A DNA stretch of 64,000 bases from Desulfosporosinus nitroreducens (GCF_023897015.1 NZ_JAMHFY010000009.1:111532-175531); one strand, 5' to 3'; positions 25,216-34,370 are shown, counted from the first letter of the stretch. Program-made: numbers and translations. The notes: generated by a model not told the origin, from the sequence alone.

Positions 25216-26190
25216 TCATTTTACCACCTGCTCCTTTATACTTTTTACTTCTTGCAATTTAGATACCTTGGCGGGAATGCTGCCGTTTCCGATCAGAATC
25301 ATTCCGGATATGACCAAAACCCCACCCATCCACTGCTGCCATCCGACTTGTTCACCCAGAATGATTACCGACAGAAGCATAGACACAAATGGCATCATGC
25401 CGGAGAAAGCTGCGGCGGTAAACGCGCCACAGCGTTTGATTCCGGCGTACCAAAAGACAAAAGCCAGTGCAGTCACAAAGAGTTCGTACCACAAAAGTGA
25501 CAACCATTCCCCAAGTCCGATTTCGGATAACCTTCGCACAGGGGATTCAAAAAGCGTCGGAATCAGACAGAGAATGAACGCGATTGCCGAGACAAGCGCA
25601 GTCTGGACCAGCGGATGGATCGCTTTCTTTTGAACAGACACAGTCTTGACGGCGAAAACACGCGAAAAAATGTTGAACGTGGATTCGCTTGCCGCCGCAC
25701 AGAGCACCAGCATATTCCCGCCCAGATGTAACAGAGAAAAACTGTTCCCCGCATTAAGAAGTCCTTGGATCATCAGGATACCGCCTACCGTGCCGGCAAT
25801 TCCCGCGAGCTTTTTCCCGCTGAACGGTTCCTTTAATAATGCCATTGCGAAAAGTGCTGTAAAGGCCGGTGTCGCTCCTGTGAGAATACCCGCTTCCATG
25901 GAACTGGTAAAAAGCATGCCGTACAGCAGAAACATACGAAATAGAAAAATACCAAATATCGCCTGAAGAACAAGGGAGAAAACGTCTTTTGCAGACATCT
26001 CACACAGGCTTTCCATCAGCTTTTTCCCGCAGGCAGGCAATAAAAAAAGAAGAGCAAAGAAAAGACTCACCGATGCAATGGTAAATGTTCCAAGCTTTCC
26101 GGAAACAAGACGTGCTGATATGACGCTGGTCCCCGCCAGAGAAAACGCAAAAAATAAACAAACTTGTCCCGCCCATCTCTTCAAGCTCAA
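25216..26190 (-). CDS. EamA/DMT-family exporter
   Basis: 324-residue drug/metabolite transporter with ten hydrophobic helices in two EamA repeats (about 10-150 and 165-300); signature-like stretches TGATPAFTALFAMALLKEP and SGMMPFVSMLLSVIILGEQ end each repeat. A TGA just upstream leaves only TTG starts (26190 or 26184), with GGAAG upstream; 26184 has the better spacing. It is divergent from a MocR-type regulator, the usual arrangement for regulator and exporter. Substrate unknown, possibly an amino acid or vitamin B6-related compound given the PLP regulator. Confidence 0.8.
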   Translation of the reverse strand: MSLKRWAGQVCLFFAFSLAGTSVISARLVSGKLGTFTIASVSLFFALLFLLPACGKKLMESLCEMSAKDVFSLVLQAIFGIFLFRMFLLYGMLFTSSMEAGILTGATPAFTALFAMALLKEPFSGKKLAGIAGTVGGILMIQGLLNAGNSFSLLHLGGNMLVLCAAASESTFNIFSRVFAVKTVSVQKKAIHPLVQTALVSAIAFILCLIPTLFESPVRRLSEIGLGEWLSLLWYELFVTALAFVFWYAGIKRCGAFTAAAFSGMMPFVSMLLSVIILGEQVGWQQWMGGVLVISGMILIGNGSIPAKVSKLQEVKSIKEQVVK

Positions 26191-26239
26191 ATCTTCCTTT
26201 CATAGCGCCTTGCTTTGTACTGGATGAATGATACAATAT

Positions 26240-26300
26240 TACCAAGCTGACTGGTATCAGTAAAGTGCCAGTTCAACCTAGATTATAGTAGACCAGTTGG
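26240..26300. promoter_or_regulatory. operator region between exporter and MocR gene
   Basis: ACTGG (26250-26254) and CCAGT (26268-26272) form an inverted pair, and ACCAGT recurs at 26292-26297. MocR/PdxR regulators bind such repeated half-sites, so this is the probable binding region. Confidence 0.5.
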
Positions 26301-26307
26301 AGGCAGT

Positions 26308-27711
26308 ATGCTGGGAATTGAGTTAGAACGGGAAAGCGAACAGCCGTTAAAACGGCAAATCTATCAGAAACTGAAAGAGCAAATTATGAGCGGAAAGCTG
26401 AAATCAAACGACGCCCTTCCTTCTACACGGGAGCTGTCGAAGGATCTTGGCATATCCCGCAATACCGTGGGTGAGGCTTATGAAATGCTGATTGCAGAAG
26501 GCTTTGTCATTAACCGTCAAGGTTCCGCCACACGGGTTGCGGAAGGTGTGTATATGGAACAGTCTGATCTTTTTGCGCTATGTAAGACTAGTCTGCCTAA
26601 GCGGATGTTAAAAGCCGATTTCCGGACGGGACGGCCGGATTTGCGTCAGTTTCCACAGTTTTTATGGCAACAGTTCTTACATAAAGCTTCAGTAGAAATG
26701 CCGATTGAACTGTACGGATATACAGGTCCACAAGGCCTTCCCGCCTTGCGTGAGGAAATAGCCGCATGGCTTTTCAGAAGCCGCGGTCTTACAGTAAACT
26801 CAGAGGATATTTTTATAACAGCGGGTGCTACCCATGCTCTGCATCTGCTGGCCGATCTGCTGTGCATGAACAGTAAAAAAGTTCTGATAGAGGACCCCTG
26901 TCACAGCGGCATGCTTAAGACTTTTCTGAACAAAGGATGCCCGATTGAGCCCATCCCTGTGGATTCTCAGGGAATGCGGACGCAGTGCTTACCCGATGGC
27001 AGGGACGCCTGTGCCGTCTATGTAACCCCATCACATCAGTTTCCGTTGGGTGGAATCTTGCCCGCTGCCCGCCGAACCGCGCTTGTCCATTATGCCAGAG
27101 AAAATGGGCTATATATTATTGAGGATGATTATGACAGCGAGTTCCGGTTTTGCGGAGAACCCATCGCACCGCTGTATGCAATGGATCAACAGCGTGTAAT
27201 TTACGTTGGAACCTTCAGTAAATCACTTTTTCCAGCGCTCCGAATCGGCTATGTCATTCTGCCCAAGCCTTTGCACAGGCAATGGAGCGATATGCGCACC
27301 CACGCGGATGTACAGAACCCACCCTTCGAGCAGGCGGCAATGGTCGAGTTTTTGCGGACGCGGAAGCTGGACAGGCATGTACAAAAAATGCGCAGAATTT
27401 ACGGACAGCGGCGACAAGAGCTGATGGAAGCGCTGAAAGAAGCATTCGGCAGCGGATGGACTTCCTACGGCGATGCTGCCGGACTTCATATTGCCATTGA
27501 TTTTCCGGGAAAATGCTTTGATGAAGGATTCAGAAAAGGCTGCCTTCAAAACGGTATTGATATAACGCCGGTGGAACACCATTGTATTGAAAAAGGCAGG
27601 CACCAAGGCAAACTCCTTATGGGATACGGACATCTGGAGCCGGAAGAAATTCGAAAGAGCGTTCTATTATTGCGCGATTATATTGAATCGGCTGCAGGAA
27701 CTGTCAGATAA
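26308..27711 (+). CDS. MocR-family regulator (GntR HTH plus aminotransferase domain)
   Basis: 467-residue PLP-dependent transcription factor. N-terminal GntR winged helix (LPSTRELSKDLGISRNTVGEAYEML, about 35-65), then a fold-type I aminotransferase-like domain: GPQGLPALREEIAAWL, ITAGATHAL, IIEDDYDSEFRF and the PLP lysine in GTFSKSLFPALRIGY. TTGGAGG precedes the ATG by 6 bases. Divergent from an EamA exporter which it probably controls. Effector unknown; PdxR-like control of vitamin B6 genes is one option but no pdx genes are near. Confidence 0.85.
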   Translation: MLGIELERESEQPLKRQIYQKLKEQIMSGKLKSNDALPSTRELSKDLGISRNTVGEAYEMLIAEGFVINRQGSATRVAEGVYMEQSDLFALCKTSLPKRMLKADFRTGRPDLRQFPQFLWQQFLHKASVEMPIELYGYTGPQGLPALREEIAAWLFRSRGLTVNSEDIFITAGATHALHLLADLLCMNSKKVLIEDPCHSGMLKTFLNKGCPIEPIPVDSQGMRTQCLPDGRDACAVYVTPSHQFPLGGILPAARRTALVHYARENGLYIIEDDYDSEFRFCGEPIAPLYAMDQQRVIYVGTFSKSLFPALRIGYVILPKPLHRQWSDMRTHADVQNPPFEQAAMVEFLRTRKLDRHVQKMRRIYGQRRQELMEALKEAFGSGWTSYGDAAGLHIAIDFPGKCFDEGFRKGCLQNGIDITPVEHHCIEKGRHQGKLLMGYGHLEPEEIRKSVLLLRDYIESAAGTVR

Positions 27712-27780
27712 CCAAATCAATATTTCTACTGCCTTTATTCAAGGATCTCCTGATCTGTTATTGGCATATAATTTATAAAA

Positions 27781-27815
27781 CAGTGAACCGTTTTCTTCAA
27801 AGAAGTGGCTCACTG
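27781..27815 (+). terminator. hairpin after MocR gene
   Basis: CAGTGAACC / GGCTCACTG stem with one mismatch around a 17-base loop, followed by a weak CTTTAC. Confidence 0.45.
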
Positions 27816-27839
27816 CTTTACAGCTAACTTTATATTAAA

Positions 27840-28975
27840 GTACCGGCGACCCTTTTCGTTCTCTCATTCACCCAACGATTTATCTCAATTAATCGATCGA
27901 CTCAGCAAGTTAGAATTGGAGACGGGTCAACGTCCTCATGTGGTTATGGAGGCTACTGACAACTACTCCAAGCCTATTACCGCTTTCTTTCAAGATGCTG
28001 GGTTCAAGGTGGTCGTTTTAAATCCTCTTCAGACTCACGCTGAGAAAAAGAAATCCGTTCGTAAAGTTAAGACTGACCCTATTGATGCAAATCGTATTGC
28101 TCAGGTTTACTACCTGAATCAATTTACCGAGGCTAAACCTCATATGGATTACATCTCGGAGTTGCAGAATCTTTGCCGCCAATATGATGGGTTCAACACT
28201 ATCTATATTGAGACTCAACTCCGGTTTCGTTCCGTCTTAGACCTTCTGTTTCCTAAGTTTGAGTCAGTATTTGCTCATTTATGTAGTCCTACTGCTTTGA
28301 GAGTCCTTTCTTCTTTTCCTACTCCCGATGCTATTCTGTCGGCTAGTAGGGACCAGATTATCAATTGTCTTAAGCCAGCAAAGATGTCGAAGAACTGGTA
28401 CGAGTTGAAAACGGATGCACTGATATCGGCTGCCAAGGAAAGTCTGCCTTTTAACCGCGCCCAACAGTCAAACTTACGGGTTTTAAGGATGTACATGGAC
28501 CTCCTCAGATCCCAACAAAGTATTCTGACAGATATACGGGCTCAAATGGTCTACTGGGCAAACTTTTCCCTTGATTACCCTCTCCTTTGTTCAATTCCTG
28601 GCGTAGGAGAGGCTACAGCCCACCACCATTCTCGCTGAGATTGGTGATATTAAGAGATTCCCGAGTTCTAAACAGTTGGTCGCTTTTGCAGGCATTGACC
28701 CCTCTGTCTTCGAATCGGGAAAGTTTAAATCGAGTCATAACAAGATTTCTAAGAGAGGGTCACCTTGTCTTAGAAAGGCAATCTATCAAGCCACTGTAGC
28801 TGGAATTAGTAATAGAGCCAGTGGCCCTCTAAATATGATCCTCAGAAGTTTTTACCTTCGAAAAATAAACGAAGGTAAGCCTTCTAAAGTCGCGATCATT
28901 GCTACTTCTAACAAATTACTTAGGATAATTTTCGGTATTTTAGCTTCTCAGCAGCCATTTTCTGATCTTAAATAA
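27840..28975 (+). pseudogene. IS110-family transposase remnant
   Basis: DEDD-type transposase lacking its N-terminus: the reading starts at RRPFSFSHSPNDLSQLIDR and so misses the first catalytic Asp strand. VVMEATDNYSKPITAF and KTDPIDANRIAQVY are typical. At about 28615-28622 the frame changes (GVGEATA to TTILAEIGDIKRFPSSK), after which the Tnp20-type end continues: VAFAGIDPSVFESGKFKSS, ISKRGSPCLRKAIY, to the stop at 28975. Two lesions make it inactive. Ends of the element are not recognisable. Confidence 0.8.
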
Positions 28976-29159
28976 CTATTCTATGTGGACTTATGGATAC
29001 CTTTTATTTACATACCGTTTTTGTGCTTACTTTTGGTAGGTTAACAATTAGCTGGTTTAGATGACGTACGGTCTTCAGCTGCTTTCATACCAAATGGCAA
29101 TGAGTGGATGAACTCTAACCAATGTCAACAAAACGCAATGTCCATTTTGGACTCTCCTG

Positions 29160-29708
29160 CTAATTCTTTCTTATTGTTTCAATTACTGCTTCTACACGTT
29201 CTTCAACAGACATATTTCCTTCAAGCCGAAGAACCTTACAGTTTAAGGATGCCATCCATTGTTCATGCATAGCTTTACTACGCATATTTAGTCCACCATT
29301 ATCGTAATCAGATGCCCATTGAATGAAATCGTTGAAAGCAGAATACATCTTTCCGCCTACTTCGATTTCTGTTTTACCATATCTCCGTGTCTCTCGCTTA
29401 ACAAGTCTTTCTATGCGCAAATCTTTCGAAATCCACAGATACACTACTAAATCGAATCTCGGAATAAAAATATCTCCCCATCCACTAAGTGAACCAGATA
29501 ATATCCATCTGTCAGTACTGTCTAAATCCGTCATTAATAGTGTTTGCCTATCTTCTAGCTCTCTCTTTTTTTGAAATGGTGGATTTGTAGGAAGCCAAAA
29601 ATAATTGTCTGTATCAAAATGCTGATAACTTAATCGTTCTGCAAGTGCCCCGCCTAATGTGGTGGTTCCTGACCCTGACGATCCTGTAATATGTATTCTT
29701 TCCATCAT
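29160..29708 (-). CDS. P-loop NTPase, adenylate/shikimate-kinase-like
   Basis: 182-residue AAA/kinase-like protein: Walker A TGSSGSGTTTL at residues 8-18, FDTDNYFW (acidic residue for substrate or Mg), DRWILSGSLSGWGD, and a lid-like Arg-rich part RIERLVKRETRRYG. It resembles the small nucleoside-kinase-like proteins often called AAA family ATPase. GGAGG lies 4-7 bases before the tandem ATG starts. It is the first of several unrelated minus-strand single genes separated by palindromic elements. Substrate unknown. Confidence 0.75.
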   Translation of the reverse strand: MMERIHITGSSGSGTTTLGGALAERLSYQHFDTDNYFWLPTNPPFQKKRELEDRQTLLMTDLDSTDRWILSGSLSGWGDIFIPRFDLVVYLWISKDLRIERLVKRETRRYGKTEIEVGGKMYSAFNDFIQWASDYDNGGLNMRSKAMHEQWMASLNCKVLRLEGNMSVEERVEAVIETIRKN

Positions 29709-29803
29709 TTATCCTCCTGGACTACCTTTATCCGTCATAGAATAGCCGCAAATTTCAAGTAGACTGCAAAAGCTTTCTATTAAATAAAAACAAAAACCGA
29801 GTA

Positions 29804-29889
29804 TGGCGTCTAACGTTCTGCGTATTCCCGACGCGCCATAGTACATGCATATTACCAAGTGTTGGGAATACGTTGTTATCGGACGTCGG
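29804..29889 (-). repeat. attC-like palindromic element A
   Basis: GCGTCTAACGTTCTGCGTATTCCCGACGC and the opposite-facing GTTGGGAATACGTTGTTATCGGAC form a long imperfect cruciform about 85 bp long with a non-pairing centre. GTCTAAC fits the RYYYAAC core of integron attC sites, but no perfect partner core is present. It follows the thioesterase-like gene on that gene's 3' side. Related halves are at 30611 and 31221. Confidence 0.5.
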
Positions 29890-29974
29890 TTAAGAATGCC
29901 CAGACAACCCCGTAACCCGTATTTACTAAATCTGCCCTCAACAGTTGTTATGCGAAGAAAAATTCTCTAAAAGG

Positions 29975-30415
29975 CTATCGAAACACTACGTATTGTCCTT
30001 CGAATTTTGATAATACCTTGTTGTCTTCCCTACAAAAAACATTTAACTTTATTCGAGCACGATTGAACTTTTTGTAGGTTATTAAGAGCTTCTCTATAAC
30101 TTCTTGCTTTTCAATTTTGCACTCCGCTATGAAATCCATATTTATAGGAGAGAAGTATTCAATATTACTCCTTTGGATAACAATATGTGAGTTTGAATCA
30201 AATTCCTTTATATTAACAAAAACTGCTGCCCAACCACACATCGTCATTAAACTATTGATACTACCTCCAAACGCAGTACACTTGTGATTGAGGTTTGGTT
30301 CAAGCTTAGCCAGTATCTTTACACTAGACGGCTTGAATTCAATAACCTCAAACCCCATTTTTTCAGTTATGGGTATTTGTTCATATAATAATTGTTGAAA
30401 TGCCAATTCGTCCAT
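29975..30415 (-). CDS. hotdog-fold YiiD_C-type putative thioesterase
   Basis: 146 residues, one hotdog domain. NHKCTAFGGSINSLMTMCGW is the helix region of YiiD C-terminal/DUF4442-like thioesterases, and HIVIQRSNIEYFSPI and KFEGQYVVF are the core strands. ATG 30415 is chosen because GGAGG lies 6 bases before it; the ATG 12 bases upstream overlaps that site. Likely hydrolyses an acyl-CoA, substrate unknown. Single gene flanked by attC-like elements. Confidence 0.7.
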   Translation of the reverse strand: MDELAFQQLLYEQIPITEKMGFEVIEFKPSSVKILAKLEPNLNHKCTAFGGSINSLMTMCGWAAVFVNIKEFDSNSHIVIQRSNIEYFSPINMDFIAECKIEKQEVIEKLLITYKKFNRARIKLNVFCREDNKVLSKFEGQYVVFR

Positions 30416-30610
30416 GATTTCCTCCATCTTAAAACTATATTTAGTAGACTTCCCGAAAAAACATGAGCTACATTTTATTTAGCATATCCGACATGCGTAT
30501 TAGTACACTATCAACGAACTCCAATCATCTCTTACCCTTTCCTGCTCACTAAACCTAATCAATCAAATACTTATCCAACTCTAACTCCCTCTCATTCCTA
30601 ATGGACCTAG

Positions 30611-30641
30611 ATGTCCGATAACGTCCCGCGTATTCCCGAAG
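30611..30641 (-). repeat. attC-like half element B
   Basis: GTCCGATAACGTCCCGCGTATTCCCGAA matches one arm of element A (TAACGT-x4-CGTATTCCCGA). The remainder is replaced by a group II intron remnant. Confidence 0.5.
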
Positions 30642-30670
30642 TCTGAATACTACTTTCATATTCTCTCAGA

Positions 30671-31140
30671 TTTGGTGAGTAGGCGGGCCCTTTTCTTACG
30701 AATTGAAGCCCAACCCCTCTCAGAACCGGACGTGCCCAATTTAGGCATCCGGCTCCACATATGAGCCTCTTTATACATACGCCGAGTTAAGATTAATTAG
30801 TGTTTTCGGTGTCACTAGCGGGTACCATTTTAAAAGTTGATTAAACCTTATCCATGACAACTTACTACGTTGACTTCTGCGCCTTAGCCACTTGCATAGC
30901 AATCGTTTCACTGCATTCCTATATTTTAAGAGTCCGTCCCAGTTGTCGCTTACCCCATAATAATTAAAATGTCCTCTTAGTTTGGCGTTAACTTTCTCCC
31001 AGATATCTTTGATCGGCAGGGTTCTATTTGCTTCTATCCAGGAGGGAAGGTTACTGCTATCGATTAAAATGGATAGGTTCGGACTACCAACCGAAACTGT
31101 GTTTTTATCTCCACTAGATATTATACTAAGAAATCCAATA
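30671..31140 (-). pseudogene. group II intron 3' remnant with reverse transcriptase C-terminus
   Basis: The minus strand reads the maturase C-terminus: LPSWIEANRTLPIKDIWEKV, LRGHFNYYGVSDNW, WLRRRSQRSKLSWIRFNQLL, stop at 30771. Behind it comes a domain V-like RNA hairpin, GAGCCGGATGCC paired with GGCACGTCCGGTTC (about 30720-30755), and the end GGCCCGCCTACTCACC near 30671-30690. The 5' intron, RT palm and catalytic motif are gone. Confidence 0.75.
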
Positions 31141-31194
31141 ATTGTATAATACTTAACAAATATGAAGTGATACTTAAACCTTTTCGTCCGTGCC

Positions 31195-31256
31195 AAGGAT
31201 GGCGCGTCCTTTGCACGATATGTCGTAGAACGTTTAAGTGTTTGCGACGCGTCCCA
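31195..31256 (-). repeat. attC-like element C
   Basis: GTCGTAGAACGTTTAAGTGTTTGCGACGCG shares the AACGTT-x4-GT-x-TT-x2-CGACGCG pattern with element A. It sits just after the stop of the truncated GNAT gene. Confidence 0.45.
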
Positions 31257-31272
31257 ACTGCTTTCATATTGG

Positions 31273-31581
31273 CTAAGTGTCGCTAAACAAAGCAAACTCA
31301 ATTAATTTACGTCCAATTCCTCTTCCCTGTGAATCTGGGTGAACTGCTACATTTTCGATAAATAGGGAATTCCCCTTTGGAAAAAAGACAATAATGCCCA
31401 TAAATTCTTCCGAATCTGTTGCTATATATACAACATTCTTCTCAATAAGTTTAGAATAATCTGAAAGCATAGGAGCAGGCTTTTTACCCATTCTTTCAAT
31501 GTACATACTATAAGCTATACTTACACATTCAAAAATGGCTTGTTCATGTTTCTTTTCAGCAAGCTTAATATCCATACTCAT
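31273..31581 (-). CDS. GNAT acetyltransferase, C-terminally truncated
   Basis: 102 residues. The acetyl-CoA pyrophosphate loop VHPDSQGRGIGRKLIEFA is complete, preceded by strand ENVAV, but the protein stops right after this helix, so about 45 residues (last strands and helices) are missing. GGGAG lies 6 bases before the ATG. The truncation coincides with attC-like element C. Probably inactive or strongly altered. Confidence 0.75.
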   Translation of the reverse strand: MSMDIKLAEKKHEQAIFECVSIAYSMYIERMGKKPAPMLSDYSKLIEKNVVYIATDSEEFMGIIVFFPKGNSLFIENVAVHPDSQGRGIGRKLIEFALFSDT

Positions 31582-31667
31582 TGCGCACTCCCTAAATTTA
31601 TCCTACTACTTCGAAGGGATACCAAAATCATTCGTTGCTTATGGAATCATTACCTTTATTTGACTAC

Positions 31668-31820
31668 AATCGGTTTATGAATACGAGACCACAAGCGAAG
31701 CGGAAAACGGGAGAAATTAACCTGACTGTTTTCCTCCTCAATGGTTACCCCTTCAGGAAAATCATGATGACATTTCGGGCCCATATGTGAACTGATTGCA
31801 TATTTTACAACTTAAAGACA
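31668..31820. other. patchwork of fragments from other loci of the window
   Basis: 31668-31698 matches pcrA codons SVYEYE (17049-17083); 31697-31719 matches the pcrA end (17652-17674), so the gene is collapsed to its edges. 31727-31762 matches the sigma-factor gene (about 11664-11700). 31778-31815 resembles the toxin-cassette promoter (CCATATGTGAACTGATTGCATATTTTACAA). No function likely. Confidence 0.75.
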
Positions 31821-31945
31821 ACCTAAGAAAGGCAGGCAAAAAATATACTTCCTGCACCTTTTTATATAGACTAAGAATTTGGTTGATTATTCCACAAGGA
31901 TTATGTTACTATATTCATATCATTCAGTGAAGGAGGTGTGGTAGG

Positions 31946-32098
31946 ATGAATCGTGATTTTGCAATGCTCCGTCTTGAACAGTTGCCAATAGCAATCTTTG
32001 GAATTATGTATGCAGTTTCATTTAACGGGATAGCTATGCCCATTTTTAAGCAACTGAGTACGGATCAACAAAATTGCGAAATGACACACCTACCATAA
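31946..32098 (+). CDS. leader peptide ORF before ABC-F gene
   Basis: 50-codon ORF (MNRDFAMLRLEQLPIAIFGI...) with a strong ribosome site, AAGGAGGTG, 10 bases upstream. The peptide has one hydrophobic stretch and no known family. Its stop codon overlaps the left arm of the RNA structures that lead to a terminator just before the ABC-F gene. This is the layout of ribosome-mediated attenuation seen for several antibiotic-resistance ABC-F genes. A membrane peptide with its own role is the alternative. Confidence 0.6.
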   Translation: MNRDFAMLRLEQLPIAIFGIMYAVSFNGIAMPIFKQLSTDQQNCEMTHLP

Positions 32099-32152
32099 CC
32101 GCAACGAAACATTGAAGCTGCGACCGTAGGGACATTTCCCTGCGGTTTTTTT
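32097..32152 (+). promoter_or_regulatory. attenuator (terminator/antiterminator) of ABC-F gene
   Basis: CCGTAGGG (32124-32131) pairs with CCCTGCGG (32138-32145), followed by seven T: a full intrinsic terminator 46 bp before the ABC-F start. AACCGCA (32097-32103) can pair with TGCGGTT (32141-32147), and CGCA (32100-32103) with TGCG (32119-32122), giving competing folds that depend on a ribosome at the leader stop. Confidence 0.65.
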
Positions 32153-32197
32153 ATGCTTAAATCCGTGAAAGTGTCATTTCCCTGGAGGAGAATGAAC

Positions 32198-34120
32198 ATG
32201 ATTATTGATTTTCAACACATCAAACTATCTTTTGGCGCCAATGAAGTGCTTACCGACGTCTCCTTTGAAATTAAGCAAGGAGAACGAGTAGGTCTAATAG
32301 GCCGTAACGGAACAGGAAAGTCCACAATTTTAAAATTAATCATAGGATCCCTTCAACCTGAACAAGGGCAAATCGCAATACGCAAAAATACCAAGGTTGG
32401 TTTCTTAGCTCAGGCCCCTGAATATGACGACAAAATGAGCGTCTATGAAGTATTGGAACAGTGCTTTCAAGAAGTAAAGAATTGGCAGCAGCAACTAGAA
32501 CGATTAGAGCAAAAAATGTCCGACCCGATGAACACCGAGAATAATAAACTTAGTCAACTTATGCTGGAATATGGCAAACTTCAGGAAAAGTTCGAAGAGG
32601 CTGGTGGATACCAAATCTCTTCCCACATCGACGGGATTGCCATCGGACTCGGTATAACGGCGGATTACTATCCACGGCCATTTTCCTCTTTATCCGGCGG
32701 AGAAAAAACGAAGGTGTGCTTAGCAGCCTTACTATTGACTCAGCCTGATATTTTATTACTGGACGAACCAACCAATCACCTGGATATGTCTTCCATTGAA
32801 TGGCTTGAGACCTTTTTTAATAACTATAGGGGCACCGTCATCGTTGTTTCTCATGACCGTTACTTTTTAAATAGAGTGATAACTAAAATCATTGAGCTGG
32901 AAGACGGGGAAGCCGTAACTTATCAAACGAACTATACCGACTATCAGAAAGAAAAAGAGAGCCGCCTGCTCTCAGAGTTTACAAATTATCAAGAACAACA
33001 GAAAAAGATTAAAAAGATGCAGGAATCCATCAAACAATTAATTGAGTGGGGCAACCGCAATCCACCGAATCCCGGTTTTCATCGCCGTGCCGCATCGATG
33101 CAAAAGGCCTTAGATCGCATGATTAAATTAAAGAGGCCGATCTTAGAACGCAAAAAAATCGACCTGCATCTCGAACAAAGTGACCGTTCAGGAAAGCAGG
33201 TGATTTCGCTGGAGGGAATCAGCAAATCCTTCGCTAACCGCTCGCTTTTCAGTCAAGTCAGTGCCCAGCTATTTTACGGCGAACGGATCGTCCTCATCGG
33301 AAAAAACGGCTGCGGTAAAAGTACTCTTCTAAAATTAATCTTAGATCAGGAAAACCCAGATCACGGTGAAATACGCCTTGGCTCACGAGTTGACATCGGA
33401 TATCTCTCCCAAGACAGTGCACCGCTCAAATCCGACCAAACCGTCCTTCAATATTTCCGTGCAGAACTGGATATGGAAGAAGGTGAAGCCAGAAAACAGT
33501 TAGCAAAATTTCTCTTCTACGGTTCCGACGTTTTCAAGAAGATTAGCAGTTTGTCCGGTGGAGAATGGAGCCGGCTGCAACTAGCATTACTCATGTATCA
33601 AAAGCCAAATCTGTTATTGCTCGATGAACCTACGAATCACCTGGATATCGATTCGCGTGAAGCTCTGGAAGAAGCATTGGAGGAGTTTCCCGGCACGCTG
33701 CTGGCAGTTTCTCACGACCGGTATTTTATCAATCGTTTGGCTCACAAGGTTTGGGTGCTTGACCAAGGCGAGATTACTTCCTACTTGGGCAATTATAATG
33801 ACTATCTGGAAAGAAAGCACAAACAAATTATTAAGATCGCAGGTAAAACAGACAGTCCGGCAAGCCTTGCTAATAAACGGGGGCAGCAAGTTAAAGCGTC
33901 TGTTGCCAAGGCAGATAATCCGTATAAATCAGCTACTCAACTAGAAAAGGAAATAACCGCACTGGAACAACAAATTCTCGATATTGAAGCTCAAATGTCT
34001 GACCCTGCAATTTCTTTTGACTCATCAAGACTTTCTTCGTTTCAGCATGAACGGGAGACTATTGAAAGCCGGCTTAATTTATTGTATGAGAAGTGGGTTA
34101 TGATATCTGACAAGGCCTAG
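32198..34120 (+). CDS. ABC-F family ATPase, probable ribosome-protection type
   Basis: 640 residues, two ABC domains without membrane part. First: Walker A GRNGTGKST, signature LSGGEKTK, Walker B LLLDEPTNHLD. Then the linker (about 245-325) with a charged helical P-site tip motif RNPPNPGFHRRAAS, second domain GKNGCGKST, LSGGEWSR, LLLDEPTNHLD, and a C-terminal coiled extension (about 560-640). Such proteins enter the ribosomal E site. Start 32198 is set by GGAGGAG seven bases upstream; the ATG at 32192 is too close. Preceded by a leader ORF and attenuator, favouring an antibiotic-resistance role; a housekeeping ABC-F is possible. Confidence 0.85.
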   Translation: MIIDFQHIKLSFGANEVLTDVSFEIKQGERVGLIGRNGTGKSTILKLIIGSLQPEQGQIAIRKNTKVGFLAQAPEYDDKMSVYEVLEQCFQEVKNWQQQLERLEQKMSDPMNTENNKLSQLMLEYGKLQEKFEEAGGYQISSHIDGIAIGLGITADYYPRPFSSLSGGEKTKVCLAALLLTQPDILLLDEPTNHLDMSSIEWLETFFNNYRGTVIVVSHDRYFLNRVITKIIELEDGEAVTYQTNYTDYQKEKESRLLSEFTNYQEQQKKIKKMQESIKQLIEWGNRNPPNPGFHRRAASMQKALDRMIKLKRPILERKKIDLHLEQSDRSGKQVISLEGISKSFANRSLFSQVSAQLFYGERIVLIGKNGCGKSTLLKLILDQENPDHGEIRLGSRVDIGYLSQDSAPLKSDQTVLQYFRAELDMEEGEARKQLAKFLFYGSDVFKKISSLSGGEWSRLQLALLMYQKPNLLLLDEPTNHLDIDSREALEEALEEFPGTLLAVSHDRYFINRLAHKVWVLDQGEITSYLGNYNDYLERKHKQIIKIAGKTDSPASLANKRGQQVKASVAKADNPYKSATQLEKEITALEQQILDIEAQMSDPAISFDSSRLSSFQHERETIESRLNLLYEKWVMISDKA

Positions 34121-34370
34121 ATAATAGGGTTCCCTGAAGGTGCTCCAGCTTTATCAACTTGTCCTGCATGAGCACGAGTGGCAATTTCAATCGCTTTGTT
34201 CAGCAAATTAAGACCTCCTAAAACATTCCCTCGAAATATTTTGCATCCATTCGTCAGTAACCTGCTGGGGCAAAAAACACACCTCATCAGGATTACCATA
34301 GTATGGTTTATCTGCAAAAGCGTGCATGTTGATTTGTGTACTTTTATTGGGATCGAGTAGCAGCATTCAA
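34121..34370 (-). pseudogene. gene-junction fragment, second copy, with HD-domain start
   Basis: Nearly identical to 18027-18205 but extends further. Minus-strand reading: the C-terminus STQINMHAFADKPYYGNPDE...SREC, GGAGG, then LLNKAIEIATRAHAGQVDKA followed by GAP, the start of an HD-domain (RelA/SpoT-like) protein, cut off at 34129. Both genes of the pair have been lost here. Confidence 0.65.

Noticed and set aside
27840..28975. Active IS110 element with a programmed frameshift
   Set aside because: IS110 transposases are not known to need frameshifting and the N-terminal catalytic strand is absent.
30671..31140. Intact retroelement or defence reverse transcriptase
   Set aside because: The palm domain and YADD motif are missing; only the maturase tail and domain V region remain.
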